From the NCBI GenBank assembly GCA_026936325.1, contig JAPTHN010000005.1, positions 54,923,514 through 54,987,513 on the forward strand: a DNA stretch of 64,000 nucleotides, in the 5' to 3' direction. The first letter of the stretch is position 1; each line of letters opens with the position of its first letter. Shown here piece by piece: positions 35,659-47,880 of this stretch. A program made the position numbers and the translations under genes. This DNA comes from Platynereis dumerilii (taxonomy: Eukaryota; Annelida; Polychaeta; Phyllodocida; Nereididae). Under the pieces are notes generated by a model. It searched no databases. It was not told the DNA's origin and saw only the letters and a list, made by a program, of their open reading frames with translations.

Positions 35659-36703
35659 GGAGACCACAGGTCTCTCGGGGCGAAGCCCCGAGAGACTGAA
35701 GGTCTTCAAATGGTAGGAGACAGAGCTACTCACACAGGGATATACTAAGCAATGTTTTTGCATGCGCCAAACAAAAAAAAGTGTGGGCGTTTTTGTGACG
35801 TCATTTAATATGATCACAATGGTGATGACGTCACAACAGACTGCTAGAAGTGACGTCACTTTTTCATGACGCTATGAATAGATCAGTGCTGCAGGAGTGC
35901 TTCATAACGTCACCAAAGATTATGTCACCACACTAGCAGAGCAGATATTTATAGGCCTAGGCCTTTTAACTTGGCTTTAATTATTTGCCAATGTGACATT
36001 TCTTGTGATTCGTGTTGGCCTGCACTGCAGCTACAGTGCACAATAGCAGTTATTTGACGTTTTTAGTGTCTGCATTTTGTTGCAGTCAACAGAGACCTTT
36101 TAAGAAATGTCATAAAATTATTACCTATATCCTAAACATAATTATTTGATCATTAGAAAATGAAGGAATGCATCATCGCTGCTTTTGAGTCACTACATGA
36201 CAGTAATTAACCGTGTAGGCGTATAGTAGAAACATACTCTTTTGTGCAAGTTAGATATAGCCATTATTATAGGCCTAATTTTGTGTCAGAAGGCATGGCA
36301 TTAACATATGTGTCAGTACTTGTACCAATAAATTCATATTTTGATGTCACTGAATTAGAATAACGACATAAAATCCTAAGTACTGGAAAATGCAGTCTAT
36401 GCTTATAAACATCCAAATTCGATTTTAACCAAAAAGAATAAATATTATGGTTAATTACCAAGACGACATTTACGGTAAGCATTTCACAAGTTATATAAGC
36501 AGTTCTGGCCCTACTAGATTATACTTGGAGGGGTTCTATGGATTTTATCTATCAATCTATCTGTTCATTTTTCTATCTATCTAGGCATAATTCCATGTGA
36601 AAATTTGAAATGTGCTTTTATTAATTGAAATAGTTCAAACAAGTTCACGTCAACAATACATCATCACATGTGGTCTCGCTATGCTCTTTGGCATCATCAT
36701 ATT
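35659..36703. mobile_element. 1,045-bp insert with strong hairpin and TGACGTCA trio
   Basis: A (16,815) and C (45,885) read GTCTAAGTA-TAATAATTAGC straight through. B has 1,045 bp in between with no evident target duplication. The nine-base string GAGACCACA (35,660) is inverted at 36,669-36,677. Right after it stands a perfect 12-bp stem with a GAA loop (35,670-35,696, arms GTCTCTCGGGGC). Three TGACGTCA palindromes lie at 35,796, 35,826 and 35,851. A short (TATC) patch is near 36,545-36,585. Lack of duplication, subterminal inverted repeats and a near-terminal hairpin suggest a Helitron/Helentron-like non-autonomous element, but terminal TC/CTRR are not seen. Confidence 0.6.
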
Positions 36704-38336
36704 AATTAGCTGTATCTTGTTTTAATATGTGATTAATCAACAGATACCAGGTCTGAATGGTATAACATAAATGTCAAACAGTTATGACAACATTTGGAAC
36801 TCTAACATCAATAGCACACTAAGACAATAGATGTCATATATTTCAGCATTGTATTCTTTCATTGTATTATAATAGCACCAATTATGTATTGGACAAATAA
36901 TGTATGACTTACTCAACAATCAAATTATGAGTTGTGACAGTATCTGTCCATGTGTAGACAATCTGTATGCTTTCATGATGAATTACATGTATGAGATCAA
37001 TGTGAATGCATGATATATCAATAATTGTTATGTATTGGTTAAACACATATATGTGTGAAAAAGACTAAAATTGTACTTACATTGTAACATGTTTTTTTTT
37101 TTTTTTTTAAATCATCAAAATGTCTACATGACATTGTGTTAATTCTGTAAAGACAGGGGAAAAAGACTGTTCCATTTTTAGAATTTGATTCAAGTATTTT
37201 ACCTGACATCTCAAAGCTAAGGTAAATCTGAATATGAATATGGACACATGCCAGGAGATCAATGGAATTTGTGCTTTAAGGATTAAGCCAAATTAAGTGC
37301 ATTCTCAAAACAAAATAAAACGGAATGACTTAAAATGAAGATCACTGAACTCAAAGTAGGTACTGCTTCTGGTCAGCGGTCGCAAGTTAAGTGCAATCAT
37401 GCTGTGCCAGCATCCGTGGTTCCAGCTTGATGGCCAGGTAGAATAAATTTAGACCTTTCAAATAGTAAGATGTTTGTGCGAAGTGATAAAAAGTAATGTT
37501 GTGCAGTATAAAAACAAATTACGGCAATAGGATGTTGCCAATATGCAACATATAGGCCTAAGGAATTTCCCAATATTCCAACATATGCTTATTCTACCAG
37601 TAAGCTTCATATAAATCATACTGATGAATCACTCATTAATGCACTTGTCATCTATAGGCCTTCGTATATGAAGCAAATTTGGCAGCCATATAAATATACC
37701 TGGTGATGTATCACTTCAAAAGAAATACCATATACACGGAATCGGTTCAATCAGATGAAGCTTATGCCTCCAAGGCAAATAGGGCCAATAGAAGAGATGT
37801 TGGATTATTTGAATATTGTAGCAGCTCCACCACAGTACAACCCAATATTTCAAGCATATACGCTGACTTGCAAGCCCCAAAACATCCAAGCATTTCAATA
37901 CCTTTGTACTCTCCAGACTTATCTTCCACTCACATTTTTATTGATAATAGCCATTAATTTCCATCGATAAATTAAACTACACTGTAAACCCGCTGTGTTA
38001 CATTAATGGCAGCTACCGCAATGAATACAGTAAAGGGCCATTTAACAAAGAAAAATGTTGTTTTGATGGCATGCAGTGTTGTTTTAATGGTAACTGCCAG
38101 CAACTGAATTTACAGTGTATATTAGTCGCACTTGCTTCAAGCATGAATATATCAATGACTTTTCATACAGAAGGATTCTGAACAATTTTCCTTATTTTAA
38201 TAGATAATTCAAAGTGGTTTGCTTTTAAAGTGAGCTGGAAAGTTAGGGCATTGAGGGATGCGATTTTAAGGGTATGAAAGGATGAGCATCTTCTTTATTT
38301 ATTAATGCACTTGTCATCTGCACATATATGAAGCAA

Positions 38337-39003
38337 CTAGAACTTCCCACTAGACACATATATTTCCGAGGAAATGGCAAAAGAGGGCAAATGTACTGGC
38401 AGGATGACAAGTATTTGTATCATGAAAAAATGTGAGGAAAAATAGAAACAGCCTCCCCCACAGAATGGGCATCCCATGCGTGTATGGCATCAGGAAGGGG
38501 AAAAAACGCAGGGAAGCATTGTCTGGAAAAGGTGTCAGGTTTTAAAAGGGAACTATGGAGTTGTGAAGAAACATGTAAATATTGTATTTGGAAGTGTCTG
38601 GAAATGGAATTGCAAACTTCTGTAAAGCAAAAGAAATGAAATGATGCATTGTAAATGATATTTCATGCACTGAAGTAAGTGCATTTGAACAATAAGCTGG
38701 TATGGTCGAGAGCAATGTGCAAAAGTTTGAAACTGTGGTGCAATTATTGATGGGTCAGTCTTTGGAGCCCGGGGAGAACAATGCACTACCACTACAGCTG
38801 TGCTGCAGCCACGTTAATAGAGGTGTGGATAGCATACATGTGTGGATAGGTTGTAAGAGGTAAGAGACAGTTCTGTAAAGATAAAAATGTGTAGAGCTTT
38901 TGAAAAGATGAAGATTGATGTATAGCATGGCTAAATCCATGGAGAATTGGCGATGTGCATAAAGAAATGAGGTGTGGGCAAAACCTTCAAATTTAATATA
39001 GGA
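38337..39003. mobile_element. 667-bp insert of unknown type, unit B only
   Basis: A (23,838) runs ATGAAGCAATTTTGGCAGCC without interruption. In B the same string is split after GAAGCAA by 667 bp starting CTAGAACTTCCCACTAG. No terminal inverted repeats, poly(A) or target duplication could be made out. Small open frames on the minus strand (79 and 100 codons) show no family features. Confidence 0.6.
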
Positions 39004-39343
39004 TTTTGTCTGCCCTATAAATATACTGGTGTTTAATAATCTCAAAAGAAATACCATATACGCAGAATATGTTCAATCAGATGCAGCTCAGGCCTCCAAC
39101 CCTGCAAAATGATGAAGAGAGGGAAGGTCACGAAGAAAACAGCAGATTTTTTTATACTTGTATCGGAACAAAAGGGATCTCGCACAGATGTCAGTCTTAA
39201 TCGAGTCATCACAGCTGCTATTTGCATTATTACCTTACATATCATCCATAAAACTGCTATGAATTCTGCTAAGGTGCTAGAGATATGACCTAAAATAAAA
39301 GTCCATATTGGACCAAAACTGAAAGGGACCAACATTGTTTTCT

Positions 39344-39540
39344 GTAAGTCTGTGTTTATGGTGATGTTGTAATACATTTTTTCCTTATATACGTTTTTCT
39401 TCTTTCAAAAAATGTCTTTATCTAGATAGCACTTAAATGCCAAGAAACTCCAAACTGCACAATTGAATTTCCTTGCCTTCAGGGAGCTGAACCCATTATT
39501 GTATTTTAAAAGCTGAGACTTCCAATCCCAGGTTGGAAGG
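39344..39540 (+). repeat. Block shared in inverted form with 6.6-6.83 kb
   Basis: Unit A (24,180) lacks most of this block, going directly from TTTTCTGT to GTTTTAAAAGCTGAGACTTC. In B it contains GCACTTAAATGCCAAGAAAC and CCTTGCCTTCAGGGAGCTGA, the reverse complement of 6,605-6,830. Either A lost it or B gained it as a dispersed repeat. Confidence 0.7.
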
Positions 39541-40730
39541 CTATAATATGTTTATGGTTTAAATAAAGGCACCTTATGATTTATATATATAATTCCACTT
39601 AGTTCCAAGAAACTACAAAGGTCCAACATAGAAGAACATGTATCATGTTAGTCGCAAAATGAGTTAAGTGTTATGTGACTGATGTAATGGTAGAAAGCTT
39701 TCTAGCATATTGGCTATAACCTTGCCTTCATAAGAGTCCAGACATCTCATATAGTGCTATGGTATGTGGTATGTATGGTACGAGACTGTGGTCAGAGAAT
39801 GGGAAAGTCGATTGGTCTTACACAGTCCAAATAAAACTTCATGTCATATTTTTGTCTTTTCTATAAGCACTTGAGTTTCGTTTACTGTAACAGTTTATTA
39901 TGCACGATAATACACATGTATAATGAAGTTAATGCCATGTAAATTATGCAAATGAATTGCGAACATATTTTATCTTTTAGAGATATGACGCAGTTTCTTA
40001 AATTTCTCTGAAAACCTTCAGATCATGGCTTTACTGGCTAAAAGAAATCGAATTGTGAAAGAGGCCTACAATAAGTACTTTTAATTGAGGATAATCAACT
40101 TGGGAGCTCAATCAAATAACAATACCATTGTATGCAAGTGAAGATCAATTCAATATATATAGAACACATAATTAAATCTCTTTTATATTATACATGCCAT
40201 CATAAAAATTCTAAGTAATTTTTCATGGTTATAACCAAATTTTCCATAAAATTTTGATATCGCTTTGAGCCTTTTAATTGGCTCTAATTACTTACTTAGT
40301 GGGTTTTCATTATACATGAAGTAATGCGTGTCAGTTCCTTATACTTTAATTAAAGTCTGAAAGCCACTAATTGGAACTGATAACAATCTCCCTAAATTTA
40401 TTAAGAGGATTATTCTGGATTGAAATATCAAATTAGATAGGCTTTCTCAAAAACTAAATTTAAAACGGGCCACTCCATGACTTTCCTGTGAGGCTGAAAT
40501 CTAATTTGATAGGGTTCATGGGAGCACTTCAGTTTGGATCAATTCCAGTGGGTGCTATTTTGTATATATTTCATGAAAGCTACTCTCTCTGTTATATGTT
40601 TTATCTCCTGGGGATTTTGGAGTCAACAATAGAATTTGACCTTGAAGTTTAGGAAAACGTTGCAAGAATGTCAGGAGACAAATGCCAGTTCCTGTGTGTA
40701 TATCAGGATAATAGTGGACATTTTGACTGA

Positions 40731-40752
40731 TCATCTATCTATCTATCCATCA
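40731..40752 (+). repeat. (TATC)n remnant, unit C
   Basis: Five CTAT-type repeats; the shortest of the three homologous tracts. Confidence 0.9.
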
Positions 40753-40851
40753 TGTTGTCCCTCGGAATAAGCTGATAAAATCATTGCATTATTTTGCCTG
40801 TTAATGCCTTTAAAAGTGATGATTGATCTGCCTGTCAGGCTTTAATGATAT

Positions 40852-41056
40852 AAGGCTAAGTACTATTGCCCAGCAACAGCACAGGTTGACATACCTTATA
40901 GTTAAGGCTAAGTACTATTGCCCAGCAACAGCACAGGTTGACATGCCTTATAGTTAGAAGTCACGATTTTTTTAATGATCTCATTTCATATTTTCTTATA
41001 TATAGTGAAGTCACGATTTTTTTAATGATCTCATTTCATATTTTCTTATATATAGT
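40852..41056 (+). repeat. Two adjacent tandem duplications (52 and 50 bp)
   Basis: The 52-bp block starting AAGGCTAAGTACTATTGCCC is present at 40,852-40,903 and 40,904-40,955 (one difference). The 50-bp block starting GAAGTCACGATTTTTTTAAT is at 40,957-41,006 and 41,007-41,056 (identical). A and B have single copies. Near-identity marks both as recent. Confidence 0.95.
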
Positions 41057-41176
41057 GAAGAAAACTAAAGTGGTTGGTTGCCAATTTATCAGGCCTTTTT
41101 AAAAAAAATATAATTGTTGGCTTAGGTTTAGTACAAACACTTTTCAACAGCAACTGTAATGAAAATGGAAGATAAC

Positions 41177-41357
41177 AAAGTTGCAGCTCCCACCTGTGAT
41201 TTGCTAAACTCGAGTTCATGATCTCATCCCTATAGTAATAGGCGGCAACTGCCATACTGATGTCCACGTGTGCATGAATAAACGTTAAACCAGTTAAAAA
41301 GTTTCCATAAATCGCTATCATGGTTTGTGATACTGGAACTTTACTGGTAAGCCTTCT
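41177..41357 (+). repeat. Conserved island, first copy in unit C
   Basis: Paralogue of 12,073-12,300 with a deletion of about 35 bp in the middle (GCATGAATAAACGTTAAACC). The second copy is at 42,822-43,018. Confidence 0.78.
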
Positions 41358-41570
41358 TCTTACTGTGAAGGAGCCATACTTTTATGTTCCAAAATATCCT
41401 TAGATATTTGGAAATAATGGCAGTATGCTATACTTGGAAACATGTTCTTTCTGCAGCGGTGCACTTCAAAAGCTACTGTGAAAGAAACTATTAAGCAGGT
41501 TTAACAAACATATCAAGTGTTACATATGTCTTTTTCTATAAGTCCAACAAAGTGAACAAGAATGGTTTTT

Positions 41571-41977
41571 GGGTCCTTGGAATTCATTCCAAGACCATTG
41601 TCGTCAGCTTCATTTCCTGTGAACAGGCAAAGTTGTTGTACTCACTAAAACATTTCACACACAAAATTACAACCCCAACAGATGCACCCTTGTTATCAAG
41701 ATGGTGCTTATGCACCCCTGGCTACAATATTGTGTTTATCAGTGCTCAAATTTTCTTCTATTAAACATATTTCTTCTGAGCTGTCAGCACTTCACACAAA
41801 AACTGGTTTCTGTATACACAACAAAAGTTGGACTGTGCTGCCCTCTTGTGCATAGTCACAATATACTGCTTTCTTATACCTAACTTGATAGATTGTTGGT
41901 AGAATATTGAAGAGGCCCAACTTGTTGAAATAGACCAAGGACCCGATGCATGCATTGCATGCTATTTTTATAATATA
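41571..41977. mobile_element. TIR element, unit C only
   Basis: Unit A (12,500) reads GAATGGTTTTTACTACAAC. In C the string is interrupted after GAATGGTTTTT by a segment starting GGGTCCTTGG and bounded at 41,935-41,944 by the exact inverse CCAAGGACCC. A small palindromic tail (GATGCATGCATTGCATGC) follows before host sequence resumes at about 41,978. No clear target duplication. The 60-70-codon frames inside show no family features. Confidence 0.65.
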
Positions 41978-43591
41978 CTACAAGATTTTAGATGATAATA
42001 TTGAATGTGAACCCCTTCTTGATCTCTTCCAAAAAAAGTTCAAAGAACCTAGCCGGCATTTAACTCTCAAGGATGAGAAAAATGTGTAATTTTGATGGGG
42101 TTATTTTAACAGTTGTTACAAATAATGTTTTCAAATACTTTTGACTATTTTTACTACAAATTGATTTTAACCTATTTAAATGGGTGTCATCCTTGGCCTG
42201 ATATAATATCTATTGTTGCAGTTCACAATAAAAGAAAAATGTGTGTTAGTGAATAGCCACCAGCACAGATTAACCTTGAATATGGCCTGATGGAACAAGC
42301 GCATCTCAAGAATAGTAAATGCATCCTTTGAAACGGTGAAAAACTATCCCAATGTAAGAGAGAAGGCCCAAAGAAGATTTGGCAATTGTAAGGAGGCTTG
42401 AACTTTAAGTTGAAGGCTTACCAGCCTTGACTAAAAAAGGTTTTCTCATCAGAAATAAGAACATTTTAAGCGGCAACATTCAGTTCTGGCACAAGCAAGG
42501 CCAGCTGTTCCAAATAGAGATGGTTTGCTCGGCTATGTTCAATCAGTTTGTTTTTGAAATGCCTGGTGCAGTTGATTGCCACAATATCTTATTATTATGG
42601 TTTTGGTGACTTCTTTTAGCATACAACCTAATTGCCTGCCTTCTTATATTCACTGTGTGATAATGTGAAATATAGCTTCTTAGTATTTTAAAGCAACTTG
42701 TATTGCAGGTTGCCACTTTATTAAATATTTCTATTGTTATTGATTTGGCAATATGCGAACAATGTACAATAAGCAACTTTGATGCTTGGTGCACATGACG
42801 ATTTAGTATGCTTAGAACAGAGTAACAGTTCAGATCTGTGATCTCTAATCCACACTACAAATAAGCTGCAACTGTCATACTGATGTCCATATGTGCATGA
42901 ATAAGCACCAGTTGCTTTTAGGAACTCTCAGTAAGCTTCTTAGTTGCTAAGGGAACCAGTTGTAAAGTTTCCATAAATTGCTATCATGGTCTGCGGTAAT
43001 GGAACTTTGCTGTAAGCCACCCTCTCTTGGTAAAGGGACACATACTTTCAGGTTCTAAAATGCCCTAGATATTTGGAAATACAGCAATAATTATGCTATA
43101 CTTACTTTGTAATGCATTCTTTCTGCAGAAGTACACCCTTGAAACTTTTTATGAAAGAAACAGCTTATTTTATGACATATAAAGCATGTCATCAAATTCT
43201 ACCATCCATTATGAATTAGTTGTATAGATTCAAAGCGTGAGGAGGTGTATATCTTTTCATACATCTATCTTTCTGCCCCTCAACATACCAATCTGTCTGT
43301 CTATACCATCATCCTAAATATAGTATGACATAAAATTATGACCTACTTCATACTAAATCACTTTTTATTTTTGGAACACCTAATATTTCAAGCATGTTTT
43401 ACTGAATTACTCATAATAATGGCTGTGGTTACCAAGATGTATACAAGTTCATTTAAATTTGCAATGTGAACATTTAGATGTACAAATCAATACCACATAG
43501 ACTGATTGCAGTGTTTAACTAGAATATTAGGTTACATTTGGAGAACTAAATTACAGTTTAAACTTACTACCTATTTACTATTCATGAGATT

Positions 43592-43749
43592 GTGCGTTTC
43601 CTTCAGGCCTGAGCTTCAGGGAGGAGGATCTGGACTGATGTATGTTTGGATTGGTTCATGCATTTGTTCAATATCATCGACTTCCACATGTGCACATTAT
43701 TATCGCAGCTAGGAAAATTGAAAAAGGGCATACCTGAAAGATTTACATT
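43592..43749. other. 158-bp insert, unit C only
   Basis: A and B read CATGAGATWGGCAATTT. In C 158 bp starting GTGCGTTTCCTTCAGGCCTG separates GAGATT from GGCAATTTT. No terminal repeats or duplication were seen. Origin unknown. Confidence 0.6.
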
Positions 43750-44736
43750 GGCAATTTTCGATCTCTTACGAAAAATATGCATGTCAGCTGTATAATGGAT
43801 GTAAATAAGATAGTAGAACTGATTAAGATTTTCCAGATACTTGCCAATTAGCATGCTTGGAAATTCACTGACTTACTGTGCCCTGGAATTCATTTTGAGA
43901 TCTTACCCCTGCAGTAACAATTGCAAATGAGTTCAATGGCTTAATTTATTGCGGGGTGACTGATCACCTGACATTGACATCGCAGCCTGTGGATCTTGTC
44001 TATTTCCAATATAAACATGTTTAGAATTCCTGAAGAATGGTGGTTTTTCATTCAAATCCTCCGGTCCAACTTTGGAAATAAGACATGAATTTGTAGACCT
44101 TAAATAGTCGTTGTGAAGAAAGACTGTTGCATTGCTGCCCTGAGCTATTATATTGTGCCTGCATCGGGAGTATACCATACACTGCAAAAATCACAAGCAA
44201 CCGTATCTAAGTCTTAACTGGAATGAAACCCAGGACAAATGACAATGACTGGCATTAAGTAGTAGCAGCCGCTACAGGCAGGCAAATTTCTGTGCTATCC
44301 TTCAACTCTTGCAATCTTCCAGCTGAACAGCAAAGGCTACAGACATCTGATTACAGTAACAAGTTGCAAATTTGGGTGGGGCTTCAGTGACTAGTTGGGC
44401 ATGAGTCTCATGGCTCTTCAATTATTGCAGGGTGACTGATCACATGACATTGACATTGCACTCCCTAGAACTGCTCGATTTCCTATCTATGTGAACAAAT
44501 TCAAGTGTGATGATATATATATCTGCCTTTCAAACAACTTGTTTCATATTTTTTCCCGAATTCATATTTTACAAAACTGCCTCAGCTCCAAACATATTTT
44601 AGTATTTCATTTACCTGTCGTGACTTAAACAGTTGTTTGCACCATACACCTTGCTTGCTTATTGCTATTTTTATGTGATATAACACATACTGTATATCTA
44701 TTACGTTTTGTTGGCCTGCCGCCAAGCAGTTCCTGG

Positions 44737-44786
44737 TGTATTGTATTGTATTGCATAGTATTGTATTGTATTTTATTGTATTGTGT
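44737..44786 (+). repeat. (TTGTA)n microsatellite, unit C
   Basis: Interrupted GTATT repeats with GCATA and TTTTA variants. Confidence 0.92.
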
Positions 44787-46225
44787 ATGCGTACACTAAC
44801 ACTGTAAAGGTTTACCTGAAACTGGTATGGAATGAGGGCCATATTTTATAGATTTACTTCATTGTCACTTTTACATCCTATTGGAGATTAAATAACTCCA
44901 TGTAAAGTGCAGTTTTTCTGATGTTAAAAGGCTGCAAGATTTCAAAATGCAAAGAAACGGCCCTGTTCTACTATAGTGTGGCATATATTTTGTGAGCCCC
45001 AAATAAGTTAAGTGTTATGTGACATTATGTAATGGCAGGAAGGCTCTTTGGTATATTGGCTGAAACCTGACTATCATAAGACTCCAGATATCTTGCATAG
45101 TGCTATGGAATCTATGTTGAGAGCCAGTGACTCTAAAAGGGATTTTTCCTTTTGTGCCAATCTAAATATACTACTAATCCATTAATTTTGTGCATCAATC
45201 CATCTTCATTCTCATAAATCTGTTAATTGGTTTCTCACTTCTAATGTAAACAAAGTTCCTAACAATTGTTCTTTCGTCTGCATTCATCATGCTATATTTT
45301 TTCTTTTCATAATGTTTTCATTTCCCCAAAAGTGATTCTTTAGTTTTCTGTCTTCCTTTCCTGCACTTTTATTCCTTGTTGTTGGTAATTTTCATGGCAT
45401 GTTGATTTAATCTATAGTATAGGTAGACAAGCAGACATTCAAAGAAAATAGATGTTTTCTATTAACAGACTTTATAAAAATTACATACTTTTCCAGGAAG
45501 GAATATGTTCACATTTTGCGAAATATGTGCATGCATTATTTACTGCAGATCTTTTTTGTACTACATTTTACTCAATTCTTTTTTTAAAAGATATATTTGA
45601 AAAGGTCAAGGTAAAAAACAAAAATAATTATTGCACGTGACTAGCTACTTATAGTTATACCTTTCATCATTATTATATCTGAGTAATTATTCATAATGCC
45701 TGGTCTGAAAAAATATGCCAGCATGCATACAGTATTTGACACACAACAGAAAACAGAAAAATATGCCTATGGAAAGTCAAGGAAAATTCATGGAACTTCA
45801 GTCTATGATTCCTTGGAAATCATTAGTAATGCTAGTTCATAAATGTCACCTGCAAGCAAGAACTGGATGTATTTGCCAGTCTAAGTATAATAATTAGCTG
45901 TATCTTGTTGTAATATGTGATTAATCAACAGATAACAGGTCTGAATGGTATTACATAAATGTCAAACAGTTATGACAACATTTACTGCTCTAATATCAAT
46001 CGCACAATAAGGCAATAGATGCCATATATGTCAGCACCGTATTCTCTCATTGTATTATAATAGCACCAATTATGTATTGAAATAATGTATGAGATACTCA
46101 ACGATCAAATTATGAGTTGTTATTGCATCTTTCCATGTGCAGATTATTTTGCATGTTTCATGATGATATGAATGTATGAGGTCAAAGTGCGTACATAATA
46201 TATTATTGTGTTGTATTGGTTAAAA

Positions 46226-47200
46226 TAGCGGGGCAGATTTGTCATGAATAGGGGAGTAATATTTCATTTATACATAGAAGCATGAAACTTGGTACAAAGT
46301 TTAAAAACATCTGAAAGAATAATAGGGAGCCACTTCAGATTTGACCTGGTTGAGCCATGGCAGCCATTTTCCAAAATGGCGGCTAATTCTCTCATTTTCC
46401 TGCTTTCTGTGAAGTGCCTATAGCTTGACCATGTGAAAACAGTGGTCATTATTTCTTCTTAAGATCTAAAAAACACAATCAATTGATTCCTGGGTTGAAC
46501 TCGGGAATTTTATGATGGTCAAGGTCCATTTTGTTATAACTGTTGAAGAAAATGCAGCATTTTCGCGGTTTTCCGTAATTCTATGGAATCTCAATTAATA
46601 TTGAAACAGACTACATATTTGAATTCCTTGTAAGAAGAGCTTTCAAATGAATGGTAGCATCATTAGTTTCCGTGAATTCTTTGTCAAAATGAACCTCAGA
46701 ACCGAAATCTTCGAAAAACTTAAAATTTTCGTTTTTTCCATTTCCAATCCAAATTTACGAAACCCATTAATGCTGGTATTCATTTGAAAGCTCTTTTTAT
46801 AAGGTATTCAAATATGCCACTTATATTTATATTCATTGAGAATTGGCGAAACCACGCAAAACCGCGAAAATATAGTGTTTGAGTTGATAATTCTACCAAA
46901 ATTGATTCTAGAAAGACTGAAAATAGTTGCGGCTACTAAAAATGTTGTAGTAATGTTCTGAATACCTAGAGAAGGAATAACAAACACTATCTGCATGCAT
47001 TCTATTCATAGGAACTACACAGAAAGCAGCAAAATGGAAGAATTGGCGGCCATTTTGGAAAATGGCTGCCAGTGGCCATCTATGCTAAATCTGAGGTGGC
47101 TCCCTATCCAATTATATTTGTAGAGACGTTTTTTAAGTGTGTGCCAAGTTTCATGCTTCTATGTATAAATGCACTATTTTTTTACATACCTGCCCCGCTA
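46226..47200. mobile_element. Giant palindromic foldback element, 975 bp
   Basis: The ends are TAGCGGGGCAG and CTGCCCCGCTA. Inverted similarity continues through nearly the whole length: TTTATACATAGAAGCATGAA, AGGGAGCCACYTCAGATTT, GGCAGCCATTTTCCAAAATGG, CTGCTTTCTGTG, TTTTCGCGGTTTT and GAGCTTTCAAATGAAT pair with their counterparts. The centre lies near 46,713. The terminal TA bases suggest a TA target (Tc1/mariner-like), but the flanking host sequence is rearranged relative to B, so no clean empty site is available. No coding capacity. Confidence 0.88.
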
Positions 47201-47880
47201 TTAAGGATTAAGCCAAGTTAAGTGCATTCTCAAAAAGATATAGAAACAGAATGACTTTAAATGAAGACCACTGAACTCAAAGTACTGCTGCTGGTCAGCG
47301 GTCGCAAGTTTAGTACAAACATGCTGTGCCAGCATCCGTGGTTCCAGCTTGATAGCCAGGTAGAATAAATTTAGACTTGGATATTGATTATTTTGATATG
47401 TAGACTTTGTAGATTAATAGCCAACATTGCTCTACATTGTCTGGAATATGTCTGCAAATTCATATTGTAACTTGTTCTTAGTGCAGAAATGTCATGGAAC
47501 CTTTATCATGACTTTTCAAACAGCAAGCAGTTTGTACGAAATTATATAAAAGAAATGCTATGTAGTAAAAAAACAGATTCTGGCAATATAATATTTTTCA
47601 ACATAAGAGGAATTTCCAAATATTCCAACATAAGCTTGTTCTACCCGTAAACTTCATATTGACAAATTATTTATTAATGCACTGTTCATCTGTACAAATT
47701 TAAAGCAAATTTGGCTGCCCTATAAATACACAGGTGTTTCATCACTTCAAAAGAAATACCCAATACGCAGAATCTGTTCACTCAGATGCAGCTTGGGCCT
47801 CCAAGGCAAATAGGGCACTTTGCTTTTACATGGATACATCAATGACTTTTCATAATAAAACAGGATTTGAAAAAAAATTC

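Larger units (their letters stand above)
24241..39555 (+). repeat. Tandem segmental unit B (about 15.3 kb)
   Basis: Second direct unit. Its landmarks lie at 24,250, 24,675, 25,434, 27,905, 28,845, 29,095, 32,070, 34,510, 36,710 and 37,285, matching A in order. Its private insertions (25.59, 29.85, 30.76, 32.15, 35.66 and 38.34 kb) can be recognised because A or C still has the uninterrupted sequence. No host gene was found. Confidence 0.9.
39556..47880 (+). repeat. Tandem segmental unit C, truncated (about 8.3 kb)
   Basis: Third direct unit. Its landmarks are at 39,565, 39,985, 40,731, 40,875, 42,275, 42,490, 44,240, 44,737, 45,893, 47,205 and 47,700. It ends soon after a string like ATCAATGACTTTTCATA (about 47,840) which in A and B lies at 23,655 and 38,150. 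The 23.07-23.64 kb equivalent has already been lost there. Beyond about 47,880 the similarity stops. Confidence 0.87.

Noticed and set aside
35659-36703. Firm Helitron assignment
   Set aside because: Terminal TC and CTRR were not found on either strand, so it is left as a Helentron-like candidate only.
37338-37448. Conserved exon ending in a splice-donor-like CCAG/GTAGAAT in several units
   Set aside because: The preceding frame shifts and stops differently in A, B, C and D copies, and the donor string is lost in one A copy, so coding conservation is not supported.
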